Source: an uncultured Eubacteriales bacterium (GTDB taxonomy: Bacteria; Bacillota; Clostridia; Peptostreptococcales; Anaerovoracaceae). From it: DNA of 5,492 nt. Below the pieces are notes generated by a model, which was not told the origin of the DNA, did no database searches, and saw only the letters and a program-made list of their open reading frames with translations. Shown piece by piece: positions 1 through 5,492 of the stretch. The stretch spans positions 1-5,492 of the forward strand of contig CADCRD010000032.1 of the NCBI GenBank assembly GCA_902803725.1, written 5' to 3'. The position numbers and the translations under genes were made by a program. Position 1 is the stretch's first letter. Every line of letters starts with the position of its first letter.

Positions 1-21
1 ATTTTTGAAGCATGTCAAATC

Positions 22-50
22 GTGTTATACGAGTGATTTTATGGTATAAT
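22..50 (+). promoter_or_regulatory. Extended -10 sigma-A promoter of the c-di-GMP enzyme gene
   Basis: A perfect TATAAT lies at 45-50, preceded by TG at 42-43 with one base between, which makes the extended -10 pattern TGnTATAAT. The -35 hexamer at the usual 17-base distance (22-27, GTGTTA) is a poor match to TTGACA, which is tolerated in extended -10 promoters. Transcription would begin near 57 and leave a leader of about 114 bases before the start codon chosen at 171. I saw no riboswitch or clear operator in that leader. The -10 is seen directly; its use is inferred. Confidence 0.6.
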
Positions 51-158
51 TCAGAGTAATAAAGTACATAATAAAAAACAATTTCTCTGCATCACTTCAA
101 GGTTATGCAACAGCAAGAACTGAAAAAACTTTACAAACAGCGGAATTTTAATGAAAAT

Positions 159-162
159 GGAG
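159..162 (+). promoter_or_regulatory. Ribosome binding site that decides the start at 171
   Basis: GGAG at 159-162 lies 8 bases before the ATG at 171, a normal Firmicute spacing. The earlier in-frame ATG at 105 has only AAGG two bases in front of it, too close for a working Shine-Dalgarno. The start is therefore placed at 171, 22 codons downstream of the longest open frame. Confidence 0.65.
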
Positions 163-170
163 TAATATCG

Positions 171-3100
171 ATGCTGAATAGTCATGCAAAATTTCATTCC
201 ATCAGCGGAAAAAGACAAATACTGATAGCAGAAGATGAAATGGTCAACCGGGCTATACTCGGTGAGATCCTGAAAAATGAATATGATGTCATCGAGGCCT
301 GTGACGGCGAGGAAGCACTGGAAATAATACGCAAATACAACGAGACTCTTTCACTTGTTTTGCTTGATATATTGATGCCTGGCAAATCTGGTTTTGATGT
401 ACTAAAGGAGATGCGTGATGACTCACTGTTGTCAAAAATACCTGTTATCGTAATGACATCAGAAAAAGACGCCGAAGTTGAGAGCCTGAAGCTCGGGGCA
501 ACAGATTTCATCCCCAAGCCTTATCCCCCGATCGATGTTATACAAGCCAGGATCCTGCGCACAATAGAACTCTATGAAGACCGGGAAATCATAATGTCCA
601 CGGAGCGTGATGCTCTTACAGGACTGTATAACAAAGAATTTTTTTACCGCTATGCAGAACAATTCGATAACTATCACAAGGAAACCAACACGGATGCCAT
701 AATCATAGACATTAATCATTTCAGAATGATTAATGAAAGATATGGCAAAGCTTACGGCGACGAAGTCCTCCGCAGCATCGGCAGCCGGATCAAAAAAATG
801 ACAGAGCCTTCCGACGGCATCGTCTGCCGCCTGGAATCAGACACCTTCATGATATATCGTCCCCATATAGACGACTACGAAGCGTTTCTTGACAGTATTT
901 CATCGAATCTTACAGCCGATGAATCCTCTGAAAACCGCGTGCGCCTGCGCATGGGAGTGTATTCAAACGCTGATAAAACCATTAACATAGAAAGAAGATT
1001 TGACTATGCCAAAATGGCAGCTGATACTGTCAAAGGTTCTTTAACAAAGGTCATAGGTATTTTCGATGATCAGCTGCACGACAGGCAGCTTTATGCTGAA
1101 CAGCTCATTGAGGACTTTCCCATTGCTATACGGGAAAAACAGTTCCAGGTATTCTTCCAGCCAAAATTCGATGTGCGGCCGGACACACCGCTCCTTGCCA
1201 GCGCAGAAGCTCTTGTACGCTGGATACATCCTGAACTGGGAATGATAAATCCGGGTGTTTTCATTCCTCTCTTTGAAGATAACGGTCTCATTGAACAACT
1301 TGACACATACGTCTGGAAAGAAACAGCAAAGCAGATAAAAGACTGGAAAGAGCGGTTCGATTATACTATACCCATTTCCGTCAACGTTTCAAGAATAGAC
1401 ATGTACGATCCGGAGCTTCCAGATAATCTTACTGAAATCCTTCATGAACACGGGCTTAAGCCCGGCGACATGATGCTGGAAGTGACCGAATCAGCTTATA
1501 CAAAAGACTCCGGGCAGATAATCGCAATGGCGGATAAGCTGCGTGAAAAGGGATTTCAGATCGAGATGGATGACTTCGGGACAGGATACTCATCGCTCAA
1601 CATGATTTCAAGCCTTCCTATAGACGCGCTCAAACTCGATATGCAATTTATCCGAAGCGCATTCAAAGAAGGCGGCAATACATATATGCTGGAAGTGGTA
1701 ATAGGCATAGCAAGCTATCTTTCAGTGCCGGTCATCGCCGAAGGTGTTGAGACAGAAGACCAGCTGCATGCCCTCAAAAATCTGGGCTGCGACATTGTTC
1801 AGGGCTACTTTTTCTCGCGCCCTGTGCCGGCTTCTGATTTTGAACCTTTCATTCTTCAGAAAAAAGAAGCTGAAAAAGCAATGAAAGATATGTTCCTCGA
1901 GCGCGTTGCCGAACAGAACAGAGAAAAGGATGCAAAGATCCGTGAAATCAAAAAGAAATACATAGAAGAAGAACGATCAGGTTCCGGCCAAACAGCAGAT
2001 GATAATATCAGCGATATACCTGAAGAGATTTTGATATCGGATGACCGAAAGAGCATCCGCCTCAGGACGGCTTCGTTTATTTTTGTGATCCTGGCCACAA
2101 TATCGGCAGTTGCCCTTTTCATAGCCGATATTTCAGTCAGCAAAGGCTATCAGAATATTGAACAGGCTCATAACAGATATATGTCTGCCCAGCTGGCCGC
2201 CTCTGATATGGAGGCCGGGTCGGACTATCTGACAGACCGCGTCCGGAGTTTCGTTGTGTCTGGGAAGATAAAGTACCTGAATGATTTTGTCAAAGAAGTA
2301 GAAAAAACCAAAACAAGAGACAAGGCTCTCGAGAGTCTGAAAGAACTGATCGATGACGAAAATAATGCCGCTATCAAAAATCTTAATAATGCCCTGAAAC
2401 TGTCAAATGAATTGATCATTGTCGAAGACCATGCCATAAGACTGATGATGGAAACAGGTAATTACAATAAATCCGATTTCCCGGATAAGATAGCAAAAAT
2501 AAAACTTACTGCTGCTGAACGCACAATGACGACCGGCGAGCTGAAACAGGCCGCCCGGTCACTGGTATTCAGTGATTATTATCTTGAGCACAAAAACCGC
2601 ATCAGAGACAACGTCAATGCATGCACACAGGATCTGATCCATTCATCGGGACAGGAACTTGAGCAAGCTTCTTCAAGTTTTTCGTTTTATGTGAAAATCC
2701 AGATCGCGATCACAATATTATTCTTCATCATCGTCCTGTGTATCATAATAGTTGTTACAATATTCGTAAGACGGCCTCTTGCAAAAATGGTAAAACTGAT
2801 GCAGAATCAGGAGCCCGTTATGCCTGAAGGCGTAGAAGAGCTCCGCTTTGTAACCCGCACATATAACAAAATTCTTTTTGAAAACCGGGATGTGAACGAA
2901 AAACTCAGCCACGAAGCATCTCATGATCCCCTGACCGGACTATTGAACCGCGGTGCTTACGATCTTCTTATCGAAGATGTGGATAAACAGCATATAGCTC
3001 TGATCCTGATAGATGTCGACCACTTCAAAATAGTAAATGATACCTATGGTCATTCCGTCGGGGACCGTATACTCAGGAAAGTCGCTGATCTCATGCGTGC

Positions 3101-3380
3101 AAGTTTCCGTTCAGTAGATATCCTCTGCAGGATAGGCGGAGATGAGTTTGTCATTGTAATGACCCGTGTGGACAGTTCGATGAGCCAGCTGGTCATGAAT
3201 AAAATAAGCCACATAAACGATCTTCTGCAGAATCCAAAAGATGATCTGCCGCCCGTTTCCCTCAGTGTCGGTGTAGCATTCTCTGACAGAAAGAATCCTC
3301 AGGGAGACATTTTCAGAGATGCGGATACAGCTCTTTATCAGGTAAAAGAATCCGGCCGCAGCGGCTGCATGATATTTTAG
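171..3380 (+). CDS. Membrane bifunctional c-di-GMP enzyme, REC-GGDEF(degenerate)-EAL-TM-sensor-TM-GGDEF
   Basis: A 1069-residue protein, numbered from Met at 171, with parts to hydrolyse and to synthesise cyclic di-GMP. Residues 15-130 are a receiver domain: acidic pair E21/D22, phosphoacceptor D66 (LLDILMP), T96 and K116. Residues 143-298 are a GGDEF domain whose signature reads ESDTF (222-226), so it is probably not a cyclase; D180, N188 and D197, matching GTP/metal-binding positions, remain. Residues 311-560 are an EAL domain with E346, N405, E437, D467/D468 (DDFGTGYSS), K488, E524 and Q544, so an active phosphodiesterase is expected. A charged linker (561-630) leads to TM1 (634-652), about 190 largely helical extracytoplasmic residues resembling CHASE3/four-helix-bundle sensors, TM2 (845-866), a short HAMP-like stretch, and a second GGDEF domain (914-1069). 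That domain has D948, N956, D965, an intact GGDEF (989-993) and the inhibitory RxxD site R980/D983. Both enzymatic halves should face the cytoplasm. Family calls are firm; net activity and input signals are inferred. The alternative start at 105 would add 22 residues. Confidence 0.93.
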   Translation: MLNSHAKFHSISGKRQILIAEDEMVNRAILGEILKNEYDVIEACDGEEALEIIRKYNETLSLVLLDILMPGKSGFDVLKEMRDDSLLSKIPVIVMTSEKDAEVESLKLGATDFIPKPYPPIDVIQARILRTIELYEDREIIMSTERDALTGLYNKEFFYRYAEQFDNYHKETNTDAIIIDINHFRMINERYGKAYGDEVLRSIGSRIKKMTEPSDGIVCRLESDTFMIYRPHIDDYEAFLDSISSNLTADESSENRVRLRMGVYSNADKTINIERRFDYAKMAADTVKGSLTKVIGIFDDQLHDRQLYAEQLIEDFPIAIREKQFQVFFQPKFDVRPDTPLLASAEALVRWIHPELGMINPGVFIPLFEDNGLIEQLDTYVWKETAKQIKDWKERFDYTIPISVNVSRIDMYDPELPDNLTEILHEHGLKPGDMMLEVTESAYTKDSGQIIAMADKLREKGFQIEMDDFGTGYSSLNMISSLPIDALKLDMQFIRSAFKEGGNTYMLEVVIGIASYLSVPVIAEGVETEDQLHALKNLGCDIVQGYFFSRPVPASDFEPFILQKKEAEKAMKDMFLERVAEQNREKDAKIREIKKKYIEEERSGSGQTADDNISDIPEEILISDDRKSIRLRTASFIFVILATISAVALFIADISVSKGYQNIEQAHNRYMSAQLAASDMEAGSDYLTDRVRSFVVSGKIKYLNDFVKEVEKTKTRDKALESLKELIDDENNAAIKNLNNALKLSNELIIVEDHAIRLMMETGNYNKSDFPDKIAKIKLTAAERTMTTGELKQAARSLVFSDYYLEHKNRIRDNVNACTQDLIHSSGQELEQASSSFSFYVKIQIAITILFFIIVLCIIIVVTIFVRRPLAKMVKLMQNQEPVMPEGVEELRFVTRTYNKILFENRDVNEKLSHEASHDPLTGLLNRGAYDLLIEDVDKQHIALILIDVDHFKIVNDTYGHSVGDRILRKVADLMRASFRSVDILCRIGGDEFVIVMTRVDSSMSQLVMNKISHINDLLQNPKDDLPPVSLSVGVAFSDRKNPQGDIFRDADTALYQVKESGRSGCMIF

Positions 3381-3524
3381 GCGCCATATTTGATTTATTT
3401 CCGGTCAGCTGAAATAAACCGCCTTATTATAGTGCAATGCCCTCGGTGCAGAACATCTGATCCTCAGCCTTCTCCTCATGTGCCGTCTGATAACTCTCAA
3501 CAACCTGCTCTGACTTTCCGATCA

Positions 3525-3561
3525 AAAGACCGCATCCTGAATGAACTCAGATGCGGTCTTT
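3525..3561. terminator. Long hairpin terminator between convergent genes
   Basis: AAAGACCGCATC (3525-3536) pairs perfectly with GATGCGGTCTTT (3550-3561) in a 12-bp stem. The stem can be extended by three inner pairs if C3537 is bulged. On the minus strand the stem is followed by one further T (a four-T run in all) and then GATC, 9 bases past the stop codon at 3571, so it best fits the surface-protein gene. For the plus-strand gene it lies about 145 bases past the stop and has only a three-T run, so termination in that direction is less certain. Confidence 0.75.
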
Positions 3562-3570
3562 CCTTCAGTC

Positions 3571-4911
3571 TCATTTCACGATGACCTTGACATATACCGG
3601 CTTCTTCTTCGCCTTGAAATTGGAGTTCCCGTCTGCCTTAACGTTTATCTTCAGGGTATAGGTGCCCTTCTTCAGCTTTCTCGCGATCCTGATCTTTCCC
3701 TTCTTCTTGTCCACGCGAAAGTACTTGGTGAACTTTGCTTTTTTTCCGGCCTTCTTAACACTGACAAGTTTATAAGTAACAGGACCTTTGGCGCCCTTGA
3801 CGGTCATTGCTTTGGAGCGTTTTATGTAAGCAGCCTTCTTTTTCAGCTTGCTGTACTTGATGGTCACCGTCTTCGGGCCGGTCTTCATCGGATTGGCGGC
3901 TTTTTTGATGACGAAGTTTAATTCCCAGCCGTCTCCATACAGCCCCGTGCCTGTGATAATGGCCGCAGCTGTCCCGGCGTTCTTATTGTTCTTATAGCTG
4001 ATGGTGTAGTCCGCACCGGCCACCAGGGTCCTGCCATTGCGTGTGACTACTGCGCCCGGAGTCTTTTCCTTTCCGTCATATGTGTATTCCGTCTTCGTGA
4101 GTTTCGCGTTACCGCCATCCAGGATGCACATGGGGAGGATGGTATAAGTCCCCCATGCTGTGCCGCAGTAGATGCCGTTCGCTGTGATCTTCAGCCTGTA
4201 TACCCCCGGGACAACAGGCTTGTCAACTTTTTTACCGCTCGCATCGAGATATGTCATGGTGTATCGCGCTTCGTCAAGTACCATGCCATCCGGCAGGTCG
4301 ACTCTGAACCATGCGGGTTCCAGCGGGCCGCCGCTGTAATCTGCCGCATTTGGATAGACCACCACAGTCGATTTTGATATTTCGTTGCCGATAGGGATGT
4401 TCACGTCCAGCCATCTGTTCCTGCCTACTTCCACATAGCGGATGACCGCGGCATCACAGTTCACATTGTTCAGAGTGATTTTGAAACCTGCCAGCGAAGA
4501 GACTTTCGTCCATGAAGTCGCCTGTTTGACATTGTTCGGCCAGGCATAGTCATCCGCTGCAAAAAGGGACTGGCTTAGATAATACTGCAAAGCCGGATCC
4601 ACAAAATTGTCGCGGCTCGTGGTGCTCGTAAAACGATCCCAGGGTTCATCCCAGAAAGTAAGATCATATGACGACCTCACGACCACCCCCGTTGTGGTGC
4701 ATTTTGAATAGTTATCGATTATCTGATAGACCTGTTTTTCTGTTCTGCCTTCCTTAAGACCGATGGCCGGGATATCGCAGCTGATGTTCACGCTTTGAAT
4801 GGTATCTGTGGCCGCATAAGCTTCATTCATCGCCCCTGTCCATGGGGCAAATGTAAAGATAAGCGCCACTGTCAGTAATATCGTGCAGATAGGCTTTCCA
4901 ATGCTCTTCAT
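3571..4911 (-). CDS. Secreted lysine-rich surface protein with a YDG-type Ig-like repeat
   Basis: A 446-residue exported protein of unknown function. Residues 1-33 are a typical signal peptide: K2 and K6, a hydrophobic core near 8-22, and likely signal peptidase I cleavage after AYA (31-33). Residues 34-262 match no family I recognise; the part near 230-260 has an Ig-like strand pattern (PGVYRLKITANG, then TYTI). Residues 270-335 follow the surface-protein repeat pattern TYDGKEKTP, LVAGADYTISYKNNKNAGTA, ITGTGLY, ending in FVI. Residues 336-446 are very basic, about 35 lysines against two acidic residues, with the KGTYTLKINVKADGNSNF pattern of C-terminal beta domains in clostridial surface proteins. 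No LPXTG, SLH or choline-binding repeat is visible, so any wall attachment may be electrostatic. The start at 4911 is set by a perfect RBS and the signal peptide; the frame stays open upstream to 5049, but that part spans the RBS and leader. Export is confident; an adhesin or wall-binding role is a guess. Confidence 0.88.
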   Translation of the reverse strand: MKSIGKPICTILLTVALIFTFAPWTGAMNEAYAATDTIQSVNISCDIPAIGLKEGRTEKQVYQIIDNYSKCTTTGVVVRSSYDLTFWDEPWDRFTSTTSRDNFVDPALQYYLSQSLFAADDYAWPNNVKQATSWTKVSSLAGFKITLNNVNCDAAVIRYVEVGRNRWLDVNIPIGNEISKSTVVVYPNAADYSGGPLEPAWFRVDLPDGMVLDEARYTMTYLDASGKKVDKPVVPGVYRLKITANGIYCGTAWGTYTILPMCILDGGNAKLTKTEYTYDGKEKTPGAVVTRNGRTLVAGADYTISYKNNKNAGTAAAIITGTGLYGDGWELNFVIKKAANPMKTGPKTVTIKYSKLKKKAAYIKRSKAMTVKGAKGPVTYKLVSVKKAGKKAKFTKYFRVDKKKGKIRIARKLKKGTYTLKINVKADGNSNFKAKKKPVYVKVIVK

Positions 4912-4918
4912 TTTTCCA

Positions 4919-4924
4919 CCTCCT
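4919..4924 (-). promoter_or_regulatory. Consensus ribosome binding site of the surface-protein gene
   Basis: On the minus strand AGGAGG sits 7 bases before the ATG at 4911 and is part of a longer AGGAGGTGG match. It fixes the start immediately ahead of the signal peptide and argues against a 46-residue N-terminal extension up to 5049. The match predicts strong translation. Confidence 0.88.
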
Positions 4925-5007
4925 GTTTCGGAATACTGTTTCTCGATCCTTATATACTCGTCTTTGATCTTGTTTTCGGAATTTTCAAACAATTTGTCTT
5001 CAAAAAC

Positions 5008-5036
5008 ACTATACCATGAAACGATTATTATGTACA
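5008..5036 (-). promoter_or_regulatory. Sigma-A promoter of the surface-protein gene
   Basis: Reading the minus strand, TGTACA (5031-5036, four of six bases of TTGACA) and TATAGT (5008-5013, five of six bases of TATAAT) are separated by exactly 17 bases. Transcription would start near 5001 and give a leader of about 90 bases. The motif lies in an AT-rich stretch just past the GC-rich block. The leader contains two near-identical copies of TGTTTCGGAAT / TGTTTTCGGAAT (plus strand, 4924-4934 and 4971-4982) of unknown meaning. Confidence 0.5.
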
Positions 5037-5040
5037 CCTG

Positions 5041-5149
5041 CAGCCACACAACGCCGATGCTGGTTCTGGCTGCCCGCCGCTGCGCCCTCGCTCAGCTTGG
5101 CTTCCGGTCCTCGCTGTGTCAGGTTCGCAGCCTGAAGTCACAGGCTCCC
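5041..5149. other. GC-rich intergenic block, no gene recognised
   Basis: By hand count this 109-base block is about 67% G+C, whereas the adjoining 60 bases (4981-5040) are about 28%. It lies between the tmRNA terminator and the surface-protein promoter. Open reading frames cross it on both strands, but none has a convincing RBS and start, and their translations look non-biological. A small inverted repeat (AGCCTG 5129-5134 with CAGGCT 5141-5146) is followed by CCCTTTTT on the plus strand. It could be a dispersed repeat, a small RNA or the relic of an insertion next to ssrA; the sequence alone does not decide. Confidence 0.4.
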
Positions 5150-5160
5150 TTTTTCATAAC

Positions 5161-5191
5161 GAAACAAAAAAGAGGCTGCTGGCCTCTTTTT
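5161..5191 (-). terminator. Intrinsic terminator of ssrA
   Basis: AAAAAGAGGC (5167-5176) pairs with GCCTCTTTTT (5182-5191) in a 10-bp stem closed by a five-base loop. Read on the minus strand, the hairpin begins 6 bases after the encoded CCA end of tmRNA and its descending arm runs into TTTTTTGTTTC, a standard Rho-independent terminator. It should insulate the surface-protein gene from tmRNA transcription. Confidence 0.88.
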
Positions 5192-5197
5192 ATTTCA

Positions 5198-5492
5198 TGG
5201 TGGAGATGACGGGAGTCGAACCCGTGTCCAAAAACATTTCCGCAAGAATTTCTCCGAGCGCATTCTCTGATTAGATTTTCGCTTCCTGCCGGGGCCAGAG
5301 ACAGCCTGACATTCCGTTATCCCGTAATTCCCCTGTGCGGCCGGGATCACGCACAGAGTTTTCCTGCATGATCGACGCCGGATCCTCAGTCTGCAGGTGA
5401 ACTAAGGCCGACGCGCGGGCCTGCTTAATTAAGCGGCAAATGCGAGTTTGTTGTTATTTTTAGCGTTTGTATTTAACGTGCCCTTTTTAACG
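5198..5492 (-). ncRNA. ssrA: tmRNA (10Sa RNA), 5' end beyond the window
   Basis: tmRNA rescues ribosomes stalled on broken mRNAs with SmpB: it enters as an alanyl-tRNA mimic and then serves as template for a degradation tag. The 3' tRNA-like end is clear on the minus strand: the T arm ACGGG-TTCGACT-CCCGT at about 5209-5225, followed by the acceptor 3' strand ending in an encoded CCA (5198-5200). Further upstream in the RNA is a tag frame ending in AFAA and a stop (5429-5464), with the stop inside a palindromic helix, and then A-rich sequence typical of the PK1/resume region. The 5' acceptor strand, D-like region and most of helix 2 would lie past 5492, so only about 295 bases (most of the molecule) are present. 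The promoter is not in view. The one-piece order, with the tag before the tRNA-like 3' end, is normal. Confidence 0.95.
5429..5464 (-). other. tmRNA tag-peptide reading frame
   Basis: Read on the minus strand, codons from GCT (5462-5464) to TAA (5429-5431) encode AKNNNKLAFAA. The resume codon is not visible from sequence alone. GCT is chosen because a tag starting AKN is common in Firmicutes and because the preceding TACAAAC resembles, from memory, clostridial tmRNAs just before their resume alanine. The frame stays open upstream (N-T-N before the Ala), so a slightly longer tag is possible. The hydrophobic-Ala-Ala end is the usual ClpXP-type degron. Confidence 0.7.

Noticed and set aside
105..170. 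Earlier in-frame ATG at 105, adding 22 residues to the c-di-GMP enzyme
   Set aside because: Its only Shine-Dalgarno-like sequence is two bases away, while the ATG at 171 has GGAG at a normal 8-base distance and still leaves a complete receiver domain.
51..170. Possible c-di-GMP riboswitch in the leader of the enzyme gene, and likewise in the leader 4912-5007 of the surface-protein gene
   Set aside because: I looked for the conserved GEMM core and GNRA-tetraloop pattern in both leaders and did not find them; the leaders are AT-rich with no strong multi-stem structure visible by eye. A covariance-model search would settle it.
3394..3418. Hairpin TTTATTTC/GAAATAAA just after the plus-strand stop, as its terminator
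   Set aside because: The 8-bp stem is almost all A-T, has a 9-base loop, and is followed by CCGCC rather than a T tract, so it would be a poor terminator.
3390..3584. Small plus-strand open frame of 64 codons after the c-di-GMP enzyme gene
   Set aside because: It starts at TTG without an RBS, has a low-quality translation rich in S, P and R, and runs through the terminator hairpin into the next gene.
4912..5049. N-terminal extension of the surface protein to 5049
   Set aside because: It would bury the signal peptide 46 residues inside the protein, covers a perfect RBS as codons, and begins upstream of the likely transcription start.
5129..5154. Plus-strand terminator AGCCTG/CAGGCT followed by CCCTTTTT
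   Set aside because: The stem is only 6 bp and no plus-strand gene precedes it; it is noted as part of the GC-rich block instead.
4883..5209. Plus-strand open frame of 108 codons antisense to the surface-protein start and running into ssrA
   Set aside because: It covers a promoter, an RBS, a terminator and the tmRNA 3' end on the other strand, and has no RBS of its own.

Overview
The window looks like a chromosomal segment of a moderate-GC, Gram-positive, anaerobe-like bacterium, most likely a clostridium in the broad sense (Bacillota, class Clostridia). Three things suggest this: strong GGAG/AGGAGG ribosome binding sites with Firmicute-type sigma-A promoters, a secreted protein with a YDG-type Ig-like repeat and a lysine-rich tail of the kind common in Clostridia, and a one-piece ssrA (tmRNA) gene with a Firmicute-like tag (AKN...). 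The assignment to class level is inference; no species can be named.

Layout. Bases 1-170 hold an extended -10 promoter and a roughly 110-base leader. Bases 171-3380 (+) encode a very large cyclic-di-GMP enzyme. In order it carries a receiver domain, a degenerate GGDEF domain, an apparently intact EAL phosphodiesterase, a membrane helix, about 190 extracytoplasmic residues, a second membrane helix, and a second, fully conserved GGDEF diguanylate cyclase with an inhibitory site. Bases 3381-3570 are a convergent intergenic region with a long hairpin that can serve as a terminator, mainly for the minus-strand gene. Bases 3571-4911 (-) encode a secreted, very basic surface or wall-associated protein with its own promoter around 5008-5036 and a textbook RBS. 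Bases 5041-5149 are a GC-rich block without a recognisable gene. Bases 5161-5191 are the intrinsic terminator of tmRNA. Bases 5198-5492 (-) are the 3' part of ssrA, cut by the right window edge.

How they work together. The two protein genes are convergent and separately promoted, so there is no operon. The cyclic-di-GMP enzyme has the parts to both make and destroy the second messenger, with one input from phosphorylation of its receiver and another from outside the membrane. Whether it influences the neighbouring surface protein is unknown; no c-di-GMP riboswitch was seen in that gene's leader. tmRNA is a housekeeping ribosome-rescue RNA unrelated to either. The most notable item is the domain architecture of the 1069-residue enzyme, which reads like two complete signalling proteins joined end to end.
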